This document shows positions 11,668-21,039 of a stretch of DNA of 64,000 nt, piece after piece. Source of the DNA: Zarea fungicola. Taxonomy: Eukaryota > Ascomycota > Sordariomycetes > Hypocreales > Cordycipitaceae. Position 1 is the stretch's first letter. Every line of letters begins with the position of its first letter. Under the pieces are notes generated by a model. The model worked only from the letters and a program-made list of their open reading frames with translations, made no database searches and had not been told where the DNA came from. Position numbers and translations under genes: made by a program. The DNA lies in assembly GCA_900169235.1 (NCBI GenBank), contig FWCC01000238.1, positions 62,001 through 126,000 of the forward strand, given 5' to 3'.

Positions 11668-11919
11668 TTGGACTACGCAGACGATCCAAATAGTGGACAT
11701 GAAGATGTGGCTGAAGCGCAAATTTTGCTCGAAGTCGAAGAGGCGAGGCTAGAACTACAAGGTCTAAAGGAAGATGAAGATGCGAAGGACGATGTGCCGG
11801 CGGCGGTAGTCGCTTGGATAAACTCGCAAGAGGCTCATGTTGTGCAGTTGGAAAATGACACGGGGACGGACATGGAGGCATCGCCAGGCAATGCTTCCAC
11901 ATCGGCGACACAAAAGTGA
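11668..11919 (+). other. Possible coding fragment of unknown protein
   Basis: A frame with coding-like acidic and helical composition (ILLEVEEARLELQGLKEDED, then AVVAWINSQEAHVVQLEND) and no ATG of its own; it follows a TAG at 11658-11660. It could be an internal exon, or a relic, of a gene whose other exons I cannot find. A separate overlapping frame from the ATG at 11582 encodes 55 residues starting MKGLMTRVTVLIILSLPVEA, which resembles a signal peptide. Neither is supported by a family match. Confidence 0.2.
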
Positions 11920-13875
11920 CGACGAAGATGACCGGTCACCGGCTGCTGCCCTACTTCCGCGACCTCGCCGCCGGGTCGATCATTCTCACCGAAAGCATGG
12001 AAACAATCAACTGACTTGGCCTACCAATTTCCGTATATGTAACCGGTGAGTTTTCCTTTTAATTCAAGACACTAACCTGCGATATGCTAATTGGTTTGTG
12101 AAACAATTGAACAATCTTCGGCAAGGGAGAATCGACTTTGTGATAGAGTCTGTCAGGGACCTAGAAGGTATAGATTGGATGCTAGGGATATCTGGCCACG
12201 GCTGGTTATTACTTGATCTTTTGATGGTCTCTGTGGCCGAGTGGTTACCTAGCACCCTGGTCCTTACAGAGTCCCTCGATGATCTTGTATTGTACCTGCT
12301 TCCTACGACTAATTGTACACAGGCATGTAACATGTGGCAGCTCAGTGTCCTACAGACGAGTAGGTGGTATCTATCTCAATGGCCCCGACCAGAGAAGCGT
12401 TTTTTCTGGAATTGGCGTATCTGGTTTGCATTTAATGCTCGGCGAGAATTGTGATACTCTTGATTGCCCAATGCGGACCGAGCACTGCCACACTCAGCGC
12501 AAAATATGCGACTCTCTGACATGGTATACTGATTTGGAAAAGAAAAGCCAGGAGCCATTTACATTACAGTTGTGATAGCTGATACTTTTAGCACTGGCAA
12601 TCAGAATCCAAGAGCTAAATCCTGTCAGTCAGCTGGAATACATGCTCAGATCGACAGGACTGAATATTCCTTCTTTTGTGGTTTGAATAGCAACCCGGCA
12701 CCCGTGCCTTGTTGACAGATTCTGCTGCGTTGCGTTAGGTACCGTGTATTTTCCGTTCCATCTTCCTCATCTCTTCAACAATCATCCGAAAGAACAGCAT
12801 CTTTACGAATATCCTGAAACAGTGGCACACTGTTTAAGACGAAAGAGAATTTCCCGGAACCATTTTCCACGGCTATTACAGCTTTATGTGAGAGATATAG
12901 GTGTTTTGCAAGAGTATTCTCGTATCATGTATTGTGAGGTTAACGCAACCGATTAGACAAACTATACGTCGAGTCAATATTGATCTTATGTGGCATTTTG
13001 CAAGTTGTTGCTCTAGTTAGCTGGTTGCTTTTTTTTTATTTTTATTTTTTTTTATAGAATACATAAACAATCAATCATCTAGATTATGGCTGGAAGTTGC
13101 CTCTGTGGGAAATGGCGTTTGAGTCCTCGTAGAAACCTAAATCTGGCAATTGCAGCACTTGACCCTGCACCACAGGGGGCCCGTCTTGGAAACGTGCATT
13201 GACAAATCTAGGTGGGCAACAGCCAAAACCGTGGGGCAATCAAGCGTTTGGCGGGGTCGAATCTAAGCTACAAGCGCCCGCTGTGACGCTAGCCAAGTCT
13301 CGACCTTGTACGTCGCGAAAAGGTGGCATGACAGTATGCAGAGCATTGGCGTCAGGACGGGGCTGACTAGGGGACGATGATGGGGAGTAACCATGTGGAT
13401 TAACGTGGCAGTTCATTTACGCCAGCAGCCTTCTCGCGACACCGGACGAAGCTCTCTTGTCTTGTGTTTTCTGCAGAGGGCAGGCATCACTGGAATCACA
13501 TTCTACGCGAACGCACACCGACGTCATCCTCGTATGTATTGGGAACTTTGGATGAATTCGCTGGCAGAGTGGTATTGCGGCATGTGTAGGCTAGTGGCTC
13601 TCTCGGCTTCAGGCTGAATCGTTTTTCCAGTGGATGTATGCACAGCAGACTATCGGATGAATGGATGGTTGGCTGGTTGGTTGGTGCATGCACACAAATA
13701 CAAACAGGTGCGGCACCATAAGAATGCGAGGGCGAGGCATAAGTAAGCAGTACTATAATAAGCCAAGATACGTACGTGCCAGAATAAAAGTAAAGGGTCG
13801 CTGCCTAAGGAGAGCGGCAATGAGTGATACTGGACCGAGTCGGCGGCAGCTGTCACTTTTGGATTGCTTATTCGG

Positions 13876-14005
13876 GTACTACTACTAGGTAGGAGGTAGG
13901 TAGGTACTAAGTACCAAGGTAGTACCACTAGCAGGCCATCTCGACAGGTAAGGTACCTACGGAGGACCTGGTGAGATACGCCCTACAGGAAGGTACCTGT
14001 ACCAG
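13876..14005. repeat. TACCTA/TAGGTA-rich array
   Basis: Repeated GGTAGG, GGTACC and GTACTA units such as TAGGTAGGAGGTAGGTAGG and GGTAAGGTACCTAC. It is the same sequence style as the array at 11364-11430. Confidence 0.65.
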
Positions 14006-15404
14006 AACAGTGCAGAACAGACCTGCAATAAGCGATGGCCTTAGGGCACTATTTATCTTGTTCCAGTGTTGCTCTTATTCGCTCAACCCATTTTAGAGAC
14101 CACCACAATCCTATGCTACCTGATAGGGTGTGTCTCCCGAATGTGGCTTATAATTGTTCGGTCAAAGACGAGGCCCCAGACCAGGCTAGTCCACAACATG
14201 GCGCACTGCGGTACCACAGATGAACGAGTCGGGGTCGTGTATTGACTGACTGACGAGCCAGTTGTGCTGAAAACTACTTGTGGACACCCCGCAGAAAAAT
14301 CCATGTATCGAATAATCCGCCATCAAACCCAGTATGATCGTAAAAAATGGCAAGCTACAATCACGGACTAGTTTGCTACATATTTTAGAGAATTTCTCCT
14401 TGCTGGCAGCTAAAATAAAGGGTTACATGGTTTGCGTTCACTACTGTCCTAGGGCCCGTCGGTTCCCCAGGTGGCTCCAGGCGTTGCAGGATCCCCCTGT
14501 GGACCCCCTGTAGGTTCCCCCAAAGAATCCTACCCTACCCCATTCCTGCCCTAGCGTTACCCAAGGCTTACCTACTTTTTGCCCCAGTATCTCCAGCTTG
14601 ACCACTAAAAATGCCCCCCAAATTTGCCCCCATACCCATTCAACGCCATCCAATGGGTGGTCTTGCTCTCCTTCAGCAGTTGCAGCCGTTTTTTTTTTGT
14701 TGGTCTGGCATTCAGCTTGTCTCGCATGTCAGGCTGCTCTCGTTGCATCGTTGCTATCTATAAATAATCTCTTCCAGTCTGCATGCTCCTGTTTTTCTGC
14801 AATCTCGATTCTCTTCGTCACTGGCGTTATTCCACCTGCTCTGTGCGCCTTGGCAAGTCAGGCACATCCTCCTCCGACTCGCCCCCGGCCCGCTGTTACA
14901 GCACCCTAACCCCAAGCCACAGCCACCAAGAAACTTGCCTGCCTGTAGCCTTCATTGAGCCCGCCTGCGAAGGACGAGACTACAGGTACTAACGAAGGTA
15001 GGTACTGACTGCCTGCTCGTCATCCTCTGGGTCTTGCGCACCCCAGCTTATCCAGCCAGCCTTCCTCGCACCTCCGCATTTTCCAACTCCGCTCACGACA
15101 CAAGCCGTTCTGGTTCCTGTCCTCACTGACCTAGGCCTTCAAGTCTACCCTTCTTCAGTCACCGTCTTTCCCCTCTCCTCTACCGGGCTGCCTGCAAATA
15201 ACCGTGACAGGTTGCCCTCAACAATTGCTCATTCCGTAGAGCAAAAACTGCGCCGGTTACTTACCATTAGCCTCGCCTCATATCGCCCCAGCTGAAATCT
15301 GGTTGCCCAACCACCAACGCATCATCCGCGCAAGTCACTCCAGCAGTGCACCCTCAACAACTTGCTCCAACAACGCTGTGCGCCCCTTGCGCCTCGTCGC
15401 AATC

Positions 15405-17847
15405 ATGCCCAGTCTATTCAATAAAATCAAGAGCTCCGGCACGGTGAGTCTGCTGTCCTCTCAGGTCGCCGCGCACTCAGCAGGAATCCTATTACCTTCG
15501 CGGGTCAACATCGTCACCACCCCAGCTGTCTCCAGACGCTGACAAATAACCCTCTCACTAGCCCTCCGCGGCGCCGGCCGCCAAAGATATTCCAGCCAAG
15601 AAGAAGGATGATATCACGACCGAAATCACACCTCTAGAAAAGATGCTCCAGAATGCAGGGCCGCTTACACAAGACGGCCGTGACAGATTCCTCGGCTTTG
15701 AGAACGTAAGTAGTCTGAGACAAAAATGACGCCTCCGACATGGTCGAACCAGCTAACCTCGAGCGCTTTTAGTTTGGAAACACCTGGTACCCTTTTTCCA
15801 CTACCAGACTACACTATAGCAGCCGATACTAACTGTCCCTAGCTATTGCAACTCCATTGTCCAGGCCCTCCTCCACTCCGATCAATTCCGCGACGGCGTC
15901 CTCAATTATCCGTCTCTATCTCCGACAGATACTCCAAATGGTCCTCCATACAAACCAAATGTCACGATTCGACCACCTGTCACGCCGGCTGCCCCCGTGG
16001 TACCCCAGAAGCAGCCCAAGCTTTCTTCGGCCCAGATCCTCAAGCAACGACAGGCAATCAACGCGGGTCAGCCTGTTCCGGGGCAGCAACCTGTCAAGCC
16101 GGAAGACAAACCGGACACGCCAGAATATAAGAAGAAACAAGCCATGCTCAAGGGTCCGATCTTGGAGCTTGCTCAAGAAAGCCACGTACCGTTTGGCATG
16201 GACGAGTGCACGTTTACCGGACTCAAGGACATCTTCATGGCTGTATCACAAAGTAATGCTAGAACCGGCGTTCTGAGCCCGCAGAGATTTTTGGAAATCT
16301 TCAAGCGCGATAACGAAATGTTCCAGAGTTCCAACCATCAAGACGCACATGAGTTTCTCCGCCTGGTACTTACGGACGTCATCGCGAGTGTCGACAATCA
16401 TGCAAAGCGAGTACAAGACCAGATTGGCACAAACGGATCGGCGAACGGCCTAGCTGATTCTCTTCACAACGTCCTCTCCAACGGATCTGTATACCACTCA
16501 CCAGGCACTGGCTGGGTTCACGATGTGTTTGAAGGCGTTGTGACATCGGAGACAAAATGTTTGACCTGTGAAACCGCATCGCAGCGAGATCAGACCTTTT
16601 TGGACTTGTCTATTGCTCTTGACGAGCACACTTCTGTCACATCCTGCCTGCGCAAGTTTTCTGCGGAAGAAATGTTGTGCGAACGAGACAAGTTTCAGTG
16701 CGACCATTGTGGCGGTCTGCAGGAAGCCGAGAAGCGTATGAAGGTCAAGAAGCTGCCCAAGGTTCTTACCCTTCATCTCAATCGCTTCAAGTACACTGAG
16801 GACTACAGCCGTGTACAGAAATTGTTCCACAGAGTAGTATACCCATATCATCTTCGCATGTTCCACACAGCCGACGGAGCAGAAGACCCAGATCGACTCT
16901 ATGAGCTCTACGCCGTGATTGTTCACATTGGTGGTAATGGTTACCACGGACATTACGTATCTATAATTAAGACCAAGGATCGTGGCTGGCTGCTATTTGA
17001 TGACGAAATGGTTGAGCCTGTTGATAAGCACTTTGTGCGCAACTTCTTTGGCGATAAACCTGGAATGGCAACTGCATACCTGCTGTTTTATCAGGAAACA
17101 ACTTTCGAAAAGGTTCGCGCGGAGCAGGAAGCTGAAGGCAGAGAAGAAGTCAGGCTAGCCACTGAGGCCGCAAACATAGCGCACGAAGAAAGCGACAAGG
17201 CTGATGACACATCCCTGTCCCGTCAAAAGACACAGCCTACGCCGATAATTGCAGACCAGGAACAAATGTCCAGCCTCGCGCATGCCAAAACGGCACCCGA
17301 CTTGACCCCTCAGGCGCCAAATTCAACCCAGTCTCCCGTACCAACACCTCCCGTGCCTGCACCAATAACGCCTGTTAAATCAAAGGATGAACTGAAGCGG
17401 GAGAAGAAGGAGCGTGAAGCCGCCGAGAAGGCGGCCGAAAAAGCTGCCCGCCAACAGGAAAAAGAGAATGCAAAGGCAAAGGACAAGGAGATGAGGGAAT
17501 ATGAACGAAAACGCCGCGAGCAAGCGCTCTCCATGATTAGTGCTCGACGAGAAGAGCAAGCAGCGCTGGAACGTGTGCTTGAAGAGAGCAAAAAGTCTGC
17601 TGCAAAGGAAGACAGTGCACGGAAAAAGGATGAGGGCAACGGTGGCACGTTTGGCTTTTTGGACCGCTCGAAGCGCGGCAGCAAATCTGGCAGCCGCAAG
17701 GGCTTTGGCCTCTTTGGAAAGGACAAGAATGGCGATGATGCGGCTGCCGAGGTGCTGATCAATGGCGATGGTCCCGACAAGGAGAAGATCAAAGGTCGTC
17801 TGAGTATTGGTCTTGGCCGCAAGAAGAGCAGCAATGTTTTGTCATAG
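15405..17847 (+). CDS. creB: Ubiquitin carboxyl-terminal hydrolase, CreB/Ubp9-13 type
   Basis: Cysteine protease that removes ubiquitin from target proteins. In Aspergillus the family member CreB works with CreC in carbon catabolite repression. Exons are 15405-15443, 15562-15705, 15773-15786 and 15843-17847, giving 733 residues. The Cys box is [19 protein letters not shown]. Exon 3 is only 14 nt, and its end splits the catalytic Cys codon (TG|C). Intron 3 has a perfect TACTAAC branch. Further landmarks are [18 protein letters not shown], the zinc-ribbon pairs CLTC and [18 protein letters not shown], and the His box [16 protein letters not shown]. The C-terminal third is a Lys/Glu/Ala-rich coiled coil with a basic Gly/Ser tail, as in CreB. 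The start [12 protein letters not shown] fits the family. Orthology to CreB is inferred from architecture. Confidence 0.93.
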
Positions 17848-18499
17848 CGTCGGTGCAGCAACTTTGCAGATTGTTTAGCCATCTGACAACAGTGTTGGCC
17901 ATTTTTTGTACCATTCTTTCTCCTTTTCTTTTCTTTCCCTTTTGGTAATTCACGATGCTCGGTGTCTGCGCAAAGTGGCCGGCGCTGATGGAATATGGCA
18001 TTTGGAGCGCTTTGTTTGTTTATTTGTGGATGAATACTTATTTCCTGATCTATTTGAAGAAATTTGCCCGAACTTGGTTGATTTATATCGCCGCCTAATT
18101 GAAGCTTTGGGTAGTTGGCAGCAAGCGCTCTATCTAGTAGGCATGTCATGCCTTAATACACATATTGGCGATGTCACTATTTACAAATCAATGAAATGAA
18201 TAGAGCTGAAGCACATTTGTAAGTATATTGTAACTGGGGCAAGGCAAGACTATCTTTGAACATTTTGCTGCTTGCTTGTCCCATTGCATCAAGGCGGCTC
18301 AGCCACCGCAGGGCGACACCACTCGATGGCAACTTTTTAGCTGCAAGTGGTGTCAATGCAGAGGAAGCCATTGTCAAGGCATTTACATCTGCAAATGCCC
18401 GAAACGCATTCCGCATCGCAGTACTCAATGAGGCAGCAGTGCGCGACGCAAGCGCCAATGAGACGGGACCGGCATTGACGCTAATGCTTCACGAGGCGC

Positions 18500-18549
18500 G
18501 CTCTTCAAGAGCATTCTCGGCATGATCATGCCGTGACGTTGTTACGTCA
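18500..18549. repeat. Three consecutive dyad-symmetric sequences
   Basis: Three inverted repeats lie side by side: GCTCTT-C-AAGAGC at 18500-18512, the perfect 16-bp palindrome CGGCATGATCATGCCG at 18518-18533, and TGACGT-TGTT-ACGTCA at 18534-18549. The last has CRE-like TGACGT half-sites. They could be binding sites or form hairpins; the role is unknown. Confidence 0.6.
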
Positions 18550-18667
18550 TGATATGAGAAAGTTAATTGAGAAATGAATTAGAATTGAGTGCAGGCAAGA
18601 TGTGGGGGCAGAAAAACGGAGAGAAAGAGTTCCTAAAATAAGTTGGGGGCGTCGTAGAGTGGCCTTC

Positions 18668-18799
18668 TTAGCAGGCAAAGCCGCCAACTTCACCAGTGCA
18701 GGTGGCATCTTCTGCAGGATCGTGCCACCACCGCCGTGTAGCAGCTGCAGAGTTGGCCATGGCGAGGCCGACGTGGACAAGAACAGCGAGGAACTTCAT
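18668..18799 (-). CDS. Possible small secreted peptide
   Basis: A 43-codon ORF that starts MKFLAVLVHVGLAMANSAAA, a textbook signal peptide with likely cleavage after the Ala run. It is followed by a 23-residue mature part containing RRWWHDP and ending CTGEVGGFAC, with two cysteines. The ATG follows TTGACAAG, and the upstream stretch on this strand is pyrimidine-rich, as in fungal promoters. It is too short to test by codon statistics. The region downstream on the same strand might hold another exon, but I found no clear donor. It resembles fungal small secreted proteins in design, not in recognised sequence. Confidence 0.35.
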   Translation of the reverse strand: MKFLAVLVHVGLAMANSAAATRRWWHDPAEDATCTGEVGGFAC

Positions 18800-19186
18800 C
18801 TTGTCAAGCAAAAATCGGAGGAAGAGAGAAATAAGAGTTGCCATATTGAATTGAATGATTCTTATCTACTTTGTCAAACTTTTGTTCGTTTGACTGCGCG
18901 CGCTCCTCTCAGATACATATGTAGCGCTTCCCTCGTAAGAAAATACATCTTCGATGCTGTACTTACTCCAGAACCCCGGCCAGCCTTGGTAAAAATGGCC
19001 AGACTCGAGTAAGTCAAGTTCATGACGCCGCGTGTACTTTTAATTCAAGTTTCGGAAATTAAAGCTGTCTGATTCGAGACACGACTGCGAGAAAGTCGCC
19101 AATGCTGTTTAAGCCAGATCAGCAAGGTGCTGCCTCTCAGGCGATTCACTTCTATCTGCAACAGGAATGCTGTCATGAGGAGATGA

Positions 19187-19260
19187 TATACACACATACA
19201 CATACACATACACATATACATATACATATACATACACACATACATACACACACACACATA
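19187..19260. repeat. CA/TACA microsatellite
   Basis: A run of CACATA, TACATA and CA units over about 74 bases, seen directly. Confidence 0.95.
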
Positions 19261-19371
19261 GTTGCAAGCAGTCTATACATGACAGCAAAACCAAATTTCT
19301 ATTAAAGGACTTTGCATGGTTTTAAAAAAAAAAGGGGGTTCAAAGTAAAACGGTGCAAAAATATTAGAGAC

Positions 19372-19485
19372 TGGACCAACCGCGGATCGAACGCGGGACC
19401 TTTCGTAGAAGTGCATGTTCACCAATCTCAATGAGATCGATGACCTCAATGCAAAACGAAAATCATACCACTAGACCATTAGCCC
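19372..19485 (-). tRNA. tRNA-Ala(UGC) with a 42-nt intron
   Basis: The minus strand folds into a complete tRNA. The acceptor GGGCTAA pairs with TTGGTCC, including a G3:U70 wobble, the alanine identity element, and the discriminator is A. The D-arm is GTCTAGTGGTATGAT. The anticodon stem TTCGT pairs with ACGAA around loop TT-TGC-A...T, the variable loop is AGGTC, and the T-arm is CCGCG-TTCGATC-CGCGG. Exon 1 is 19485-19450 and exon 2 is 19407-19372. The 42-nt intron follows position 37 and contains ATGCA, complementary to the anticodon region TGCAT, as expected for a eukaryotic pre-tRNA. The body superficially resembles fungal tRNA-Pro, but the anticodon and G3:U70 give alanine. T-rich sequence about 40 nt downstream (19320s) may terminate transcription. 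Confidence 0.85.
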
Positions 19486-21039
19486 GTTTATATGACGTCG
19501 GCAGGAGCTAAAGATGTCCAAAGACTTTTAGACGGCTCAGAGTTTTCAAGTATTGGATGAGGCGAAGAAAGGTTTACGGTGGTTTTGCTGCTTATTGGAA
19601 TAAGTGGGTGGTTGAACTGATGTGTTTTCTTGCTGGATGTGGTCTCTTCTACATCTATCCCTGCGATGGCATGTGCTAAGCTTACAGACGAGATATGGCA
19701 TTCTTACACCAAGTCTTTTACTTATTAGTTTAGATTTTCTGACTTGCTTGAATTTGGTGCTCTGCGTCATATTGCTTCAAGCCATTTGGTAGCCTACACT
19801 AGCTGTTCAAGAATCCTCATCTCATTTGCCTTGCCGAGGCGGACTGCGGAGACCTTGTGGCAATCAGCTCTAAGATTGTCGTATTTACCAATTATTCGCA
19901 ACCAGTAGTCTGCTCCATTATGGAAATGTGATTGGTTTCCGGCCATTGTACATTGCTCTCTTTGGTCTCAGCAAACCAGCGACGAAGTTGAGGGTGAGCG
20001 GAGATGACGGTCAGCCTTTCAGTCATCATAATTCTTGAATATAATGTCATCCTGGAAATTGGAAATTATTCCCAAGTCGGGGTCGGCTCCGGAACATTTT
20101 GCACGACATGGCATGTTGTCGAGAGGCCAGTACGGCGGCCGCAAGAGCACATGTTTCCAAATCGGCCGATCTCATCGCCGTTCCCTTCAGCGGCAGTCGA
20201 GCCCCAAAACACGTTCTTACCAAAATTGAGGATTATCTTACCAATTAGGCTCTTTTAGGCAGTAATTTTCTAGTTTTATAAGATATACTACCAGCACTAT
20301 TTCCTAACTATAGCATTACTATATCTCACAAAAATATATATATCTAAACCTAACTATTATATTTATATCTATATTTTTAATTTACTTTATTTATTTATTT
20401 TATTTTTATTTTTATATTGCTTTTAGATATAAACTGGTTTGTTGGGAGTTTTGGTGTTAGTAAAGGGTGTACCGGCAAACCTGGTCATTGATTGGCTAGA
20501 AATGGGGTAACTGCCTAAAAGAGTCTAATTGGTAAGATAATCCTCAAAAATGGTGAGACGTATTCTAGCCCACGTGGCAGTCGTATATAGATACCAACTT
20601 CGGTGTTTACACAGGTTGCTGACTTATTTGGTAGCTACATCGACAAGCATTGCGACTAGAATTTTCGGCAGTTCGACAAAGTAGAAGAAGAGCTTTGGTT
20701 TTTGGGGATTTGATCTTGTGTATTTCTTGAACCTTTATTTTCATTTTTAAAATTACTCATTTATATCACAGGAACAGCCAAAGGTCGCCTGCAGCAGCCT
20801 GCATCTTCTTAGCCAAGCACCTACCTGTTGTACTCCACTAATTTCCCACTGGCGCAAGTGTAGATCTCGCTCTCAAACTTCATCCCTCAACCAATCGAGC
20901 GTTTCTATCCAGCCCATCAAACGCGTAAAGACTCAGTCAATTCAAGCCTCAGATATCGTAGCCTTACTTATATTTGACCTATTTTTGGCCCAGTATCAGG
21001 TAACTGCTGGACAACAAGCTACACATCGTTCCGCCCATC
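19486..21039. other. Intergenic region with a MITE
   Basis: No supported gene. It carries the inverted-repeat element at 20227-20546. The last 250 bases form the likely promoter and leader of ALG12. Confidence 0.5.
20227..20546. mobile_element. MITE-like element with 36-bp terminal inverted repeats
   Basis: A 320-bp element. Its ends, 20227-20262 and 20511-20546, are 36-bp inverted repeats starting TGAGGATTATCTTACCAATT and differing at one position (GGCTC versus GACTC). It is flanked by the direct repeat AAAAT (20222-20226 and 20547-20551), which reads as a 5-bp target-site duplication. The interior has an AT-rich left part and a less AT-rich right part, with no transposase ORF. It is therefore a non-autonomous DNA element. 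The superfamily cannot be set from this copy alone, and the exact duplication boundary is uncertain because it lies in an A-run. Confidence 0.85.

Larger units (their letters stand above)
10994..15404. other. Long gene-poor intergenic region
   Basis: About 4.4 kb without a convincing gene. It holds a CTCTGTATT triplicate just after the carrier stop, TACCTA-rich arrays at 11364-11430 and 13876-14005, a possible coding fragment at 11585-11919, a tRNA-like A-box near 12230, an AT run near 13030-13060, and a pyrimidine-rich leader at 14880-15400 in front of the ubiquitin hydrolase gene. Confidence 0.5.
17848..19371. other. Intergenic region with small ORF, palindromes and microsatellite
   Basis: It contains the 3' untranslated zone of the ubiquitin hydrolase gene, three adjacent dyad symmetries at 18500-18549, a short minus-strand ORF with a signal peptide at 18668-18799, and a CA/TA microsatellite at 19187-19260. 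No other gene is supported. Confidence 0.5.

Noticed and set aside
19372..19485. tRNA-Pro assignment
   Set aside because: Strict folding gives anticodon UGC, with G3:U70 and A73, so alanine fits better.
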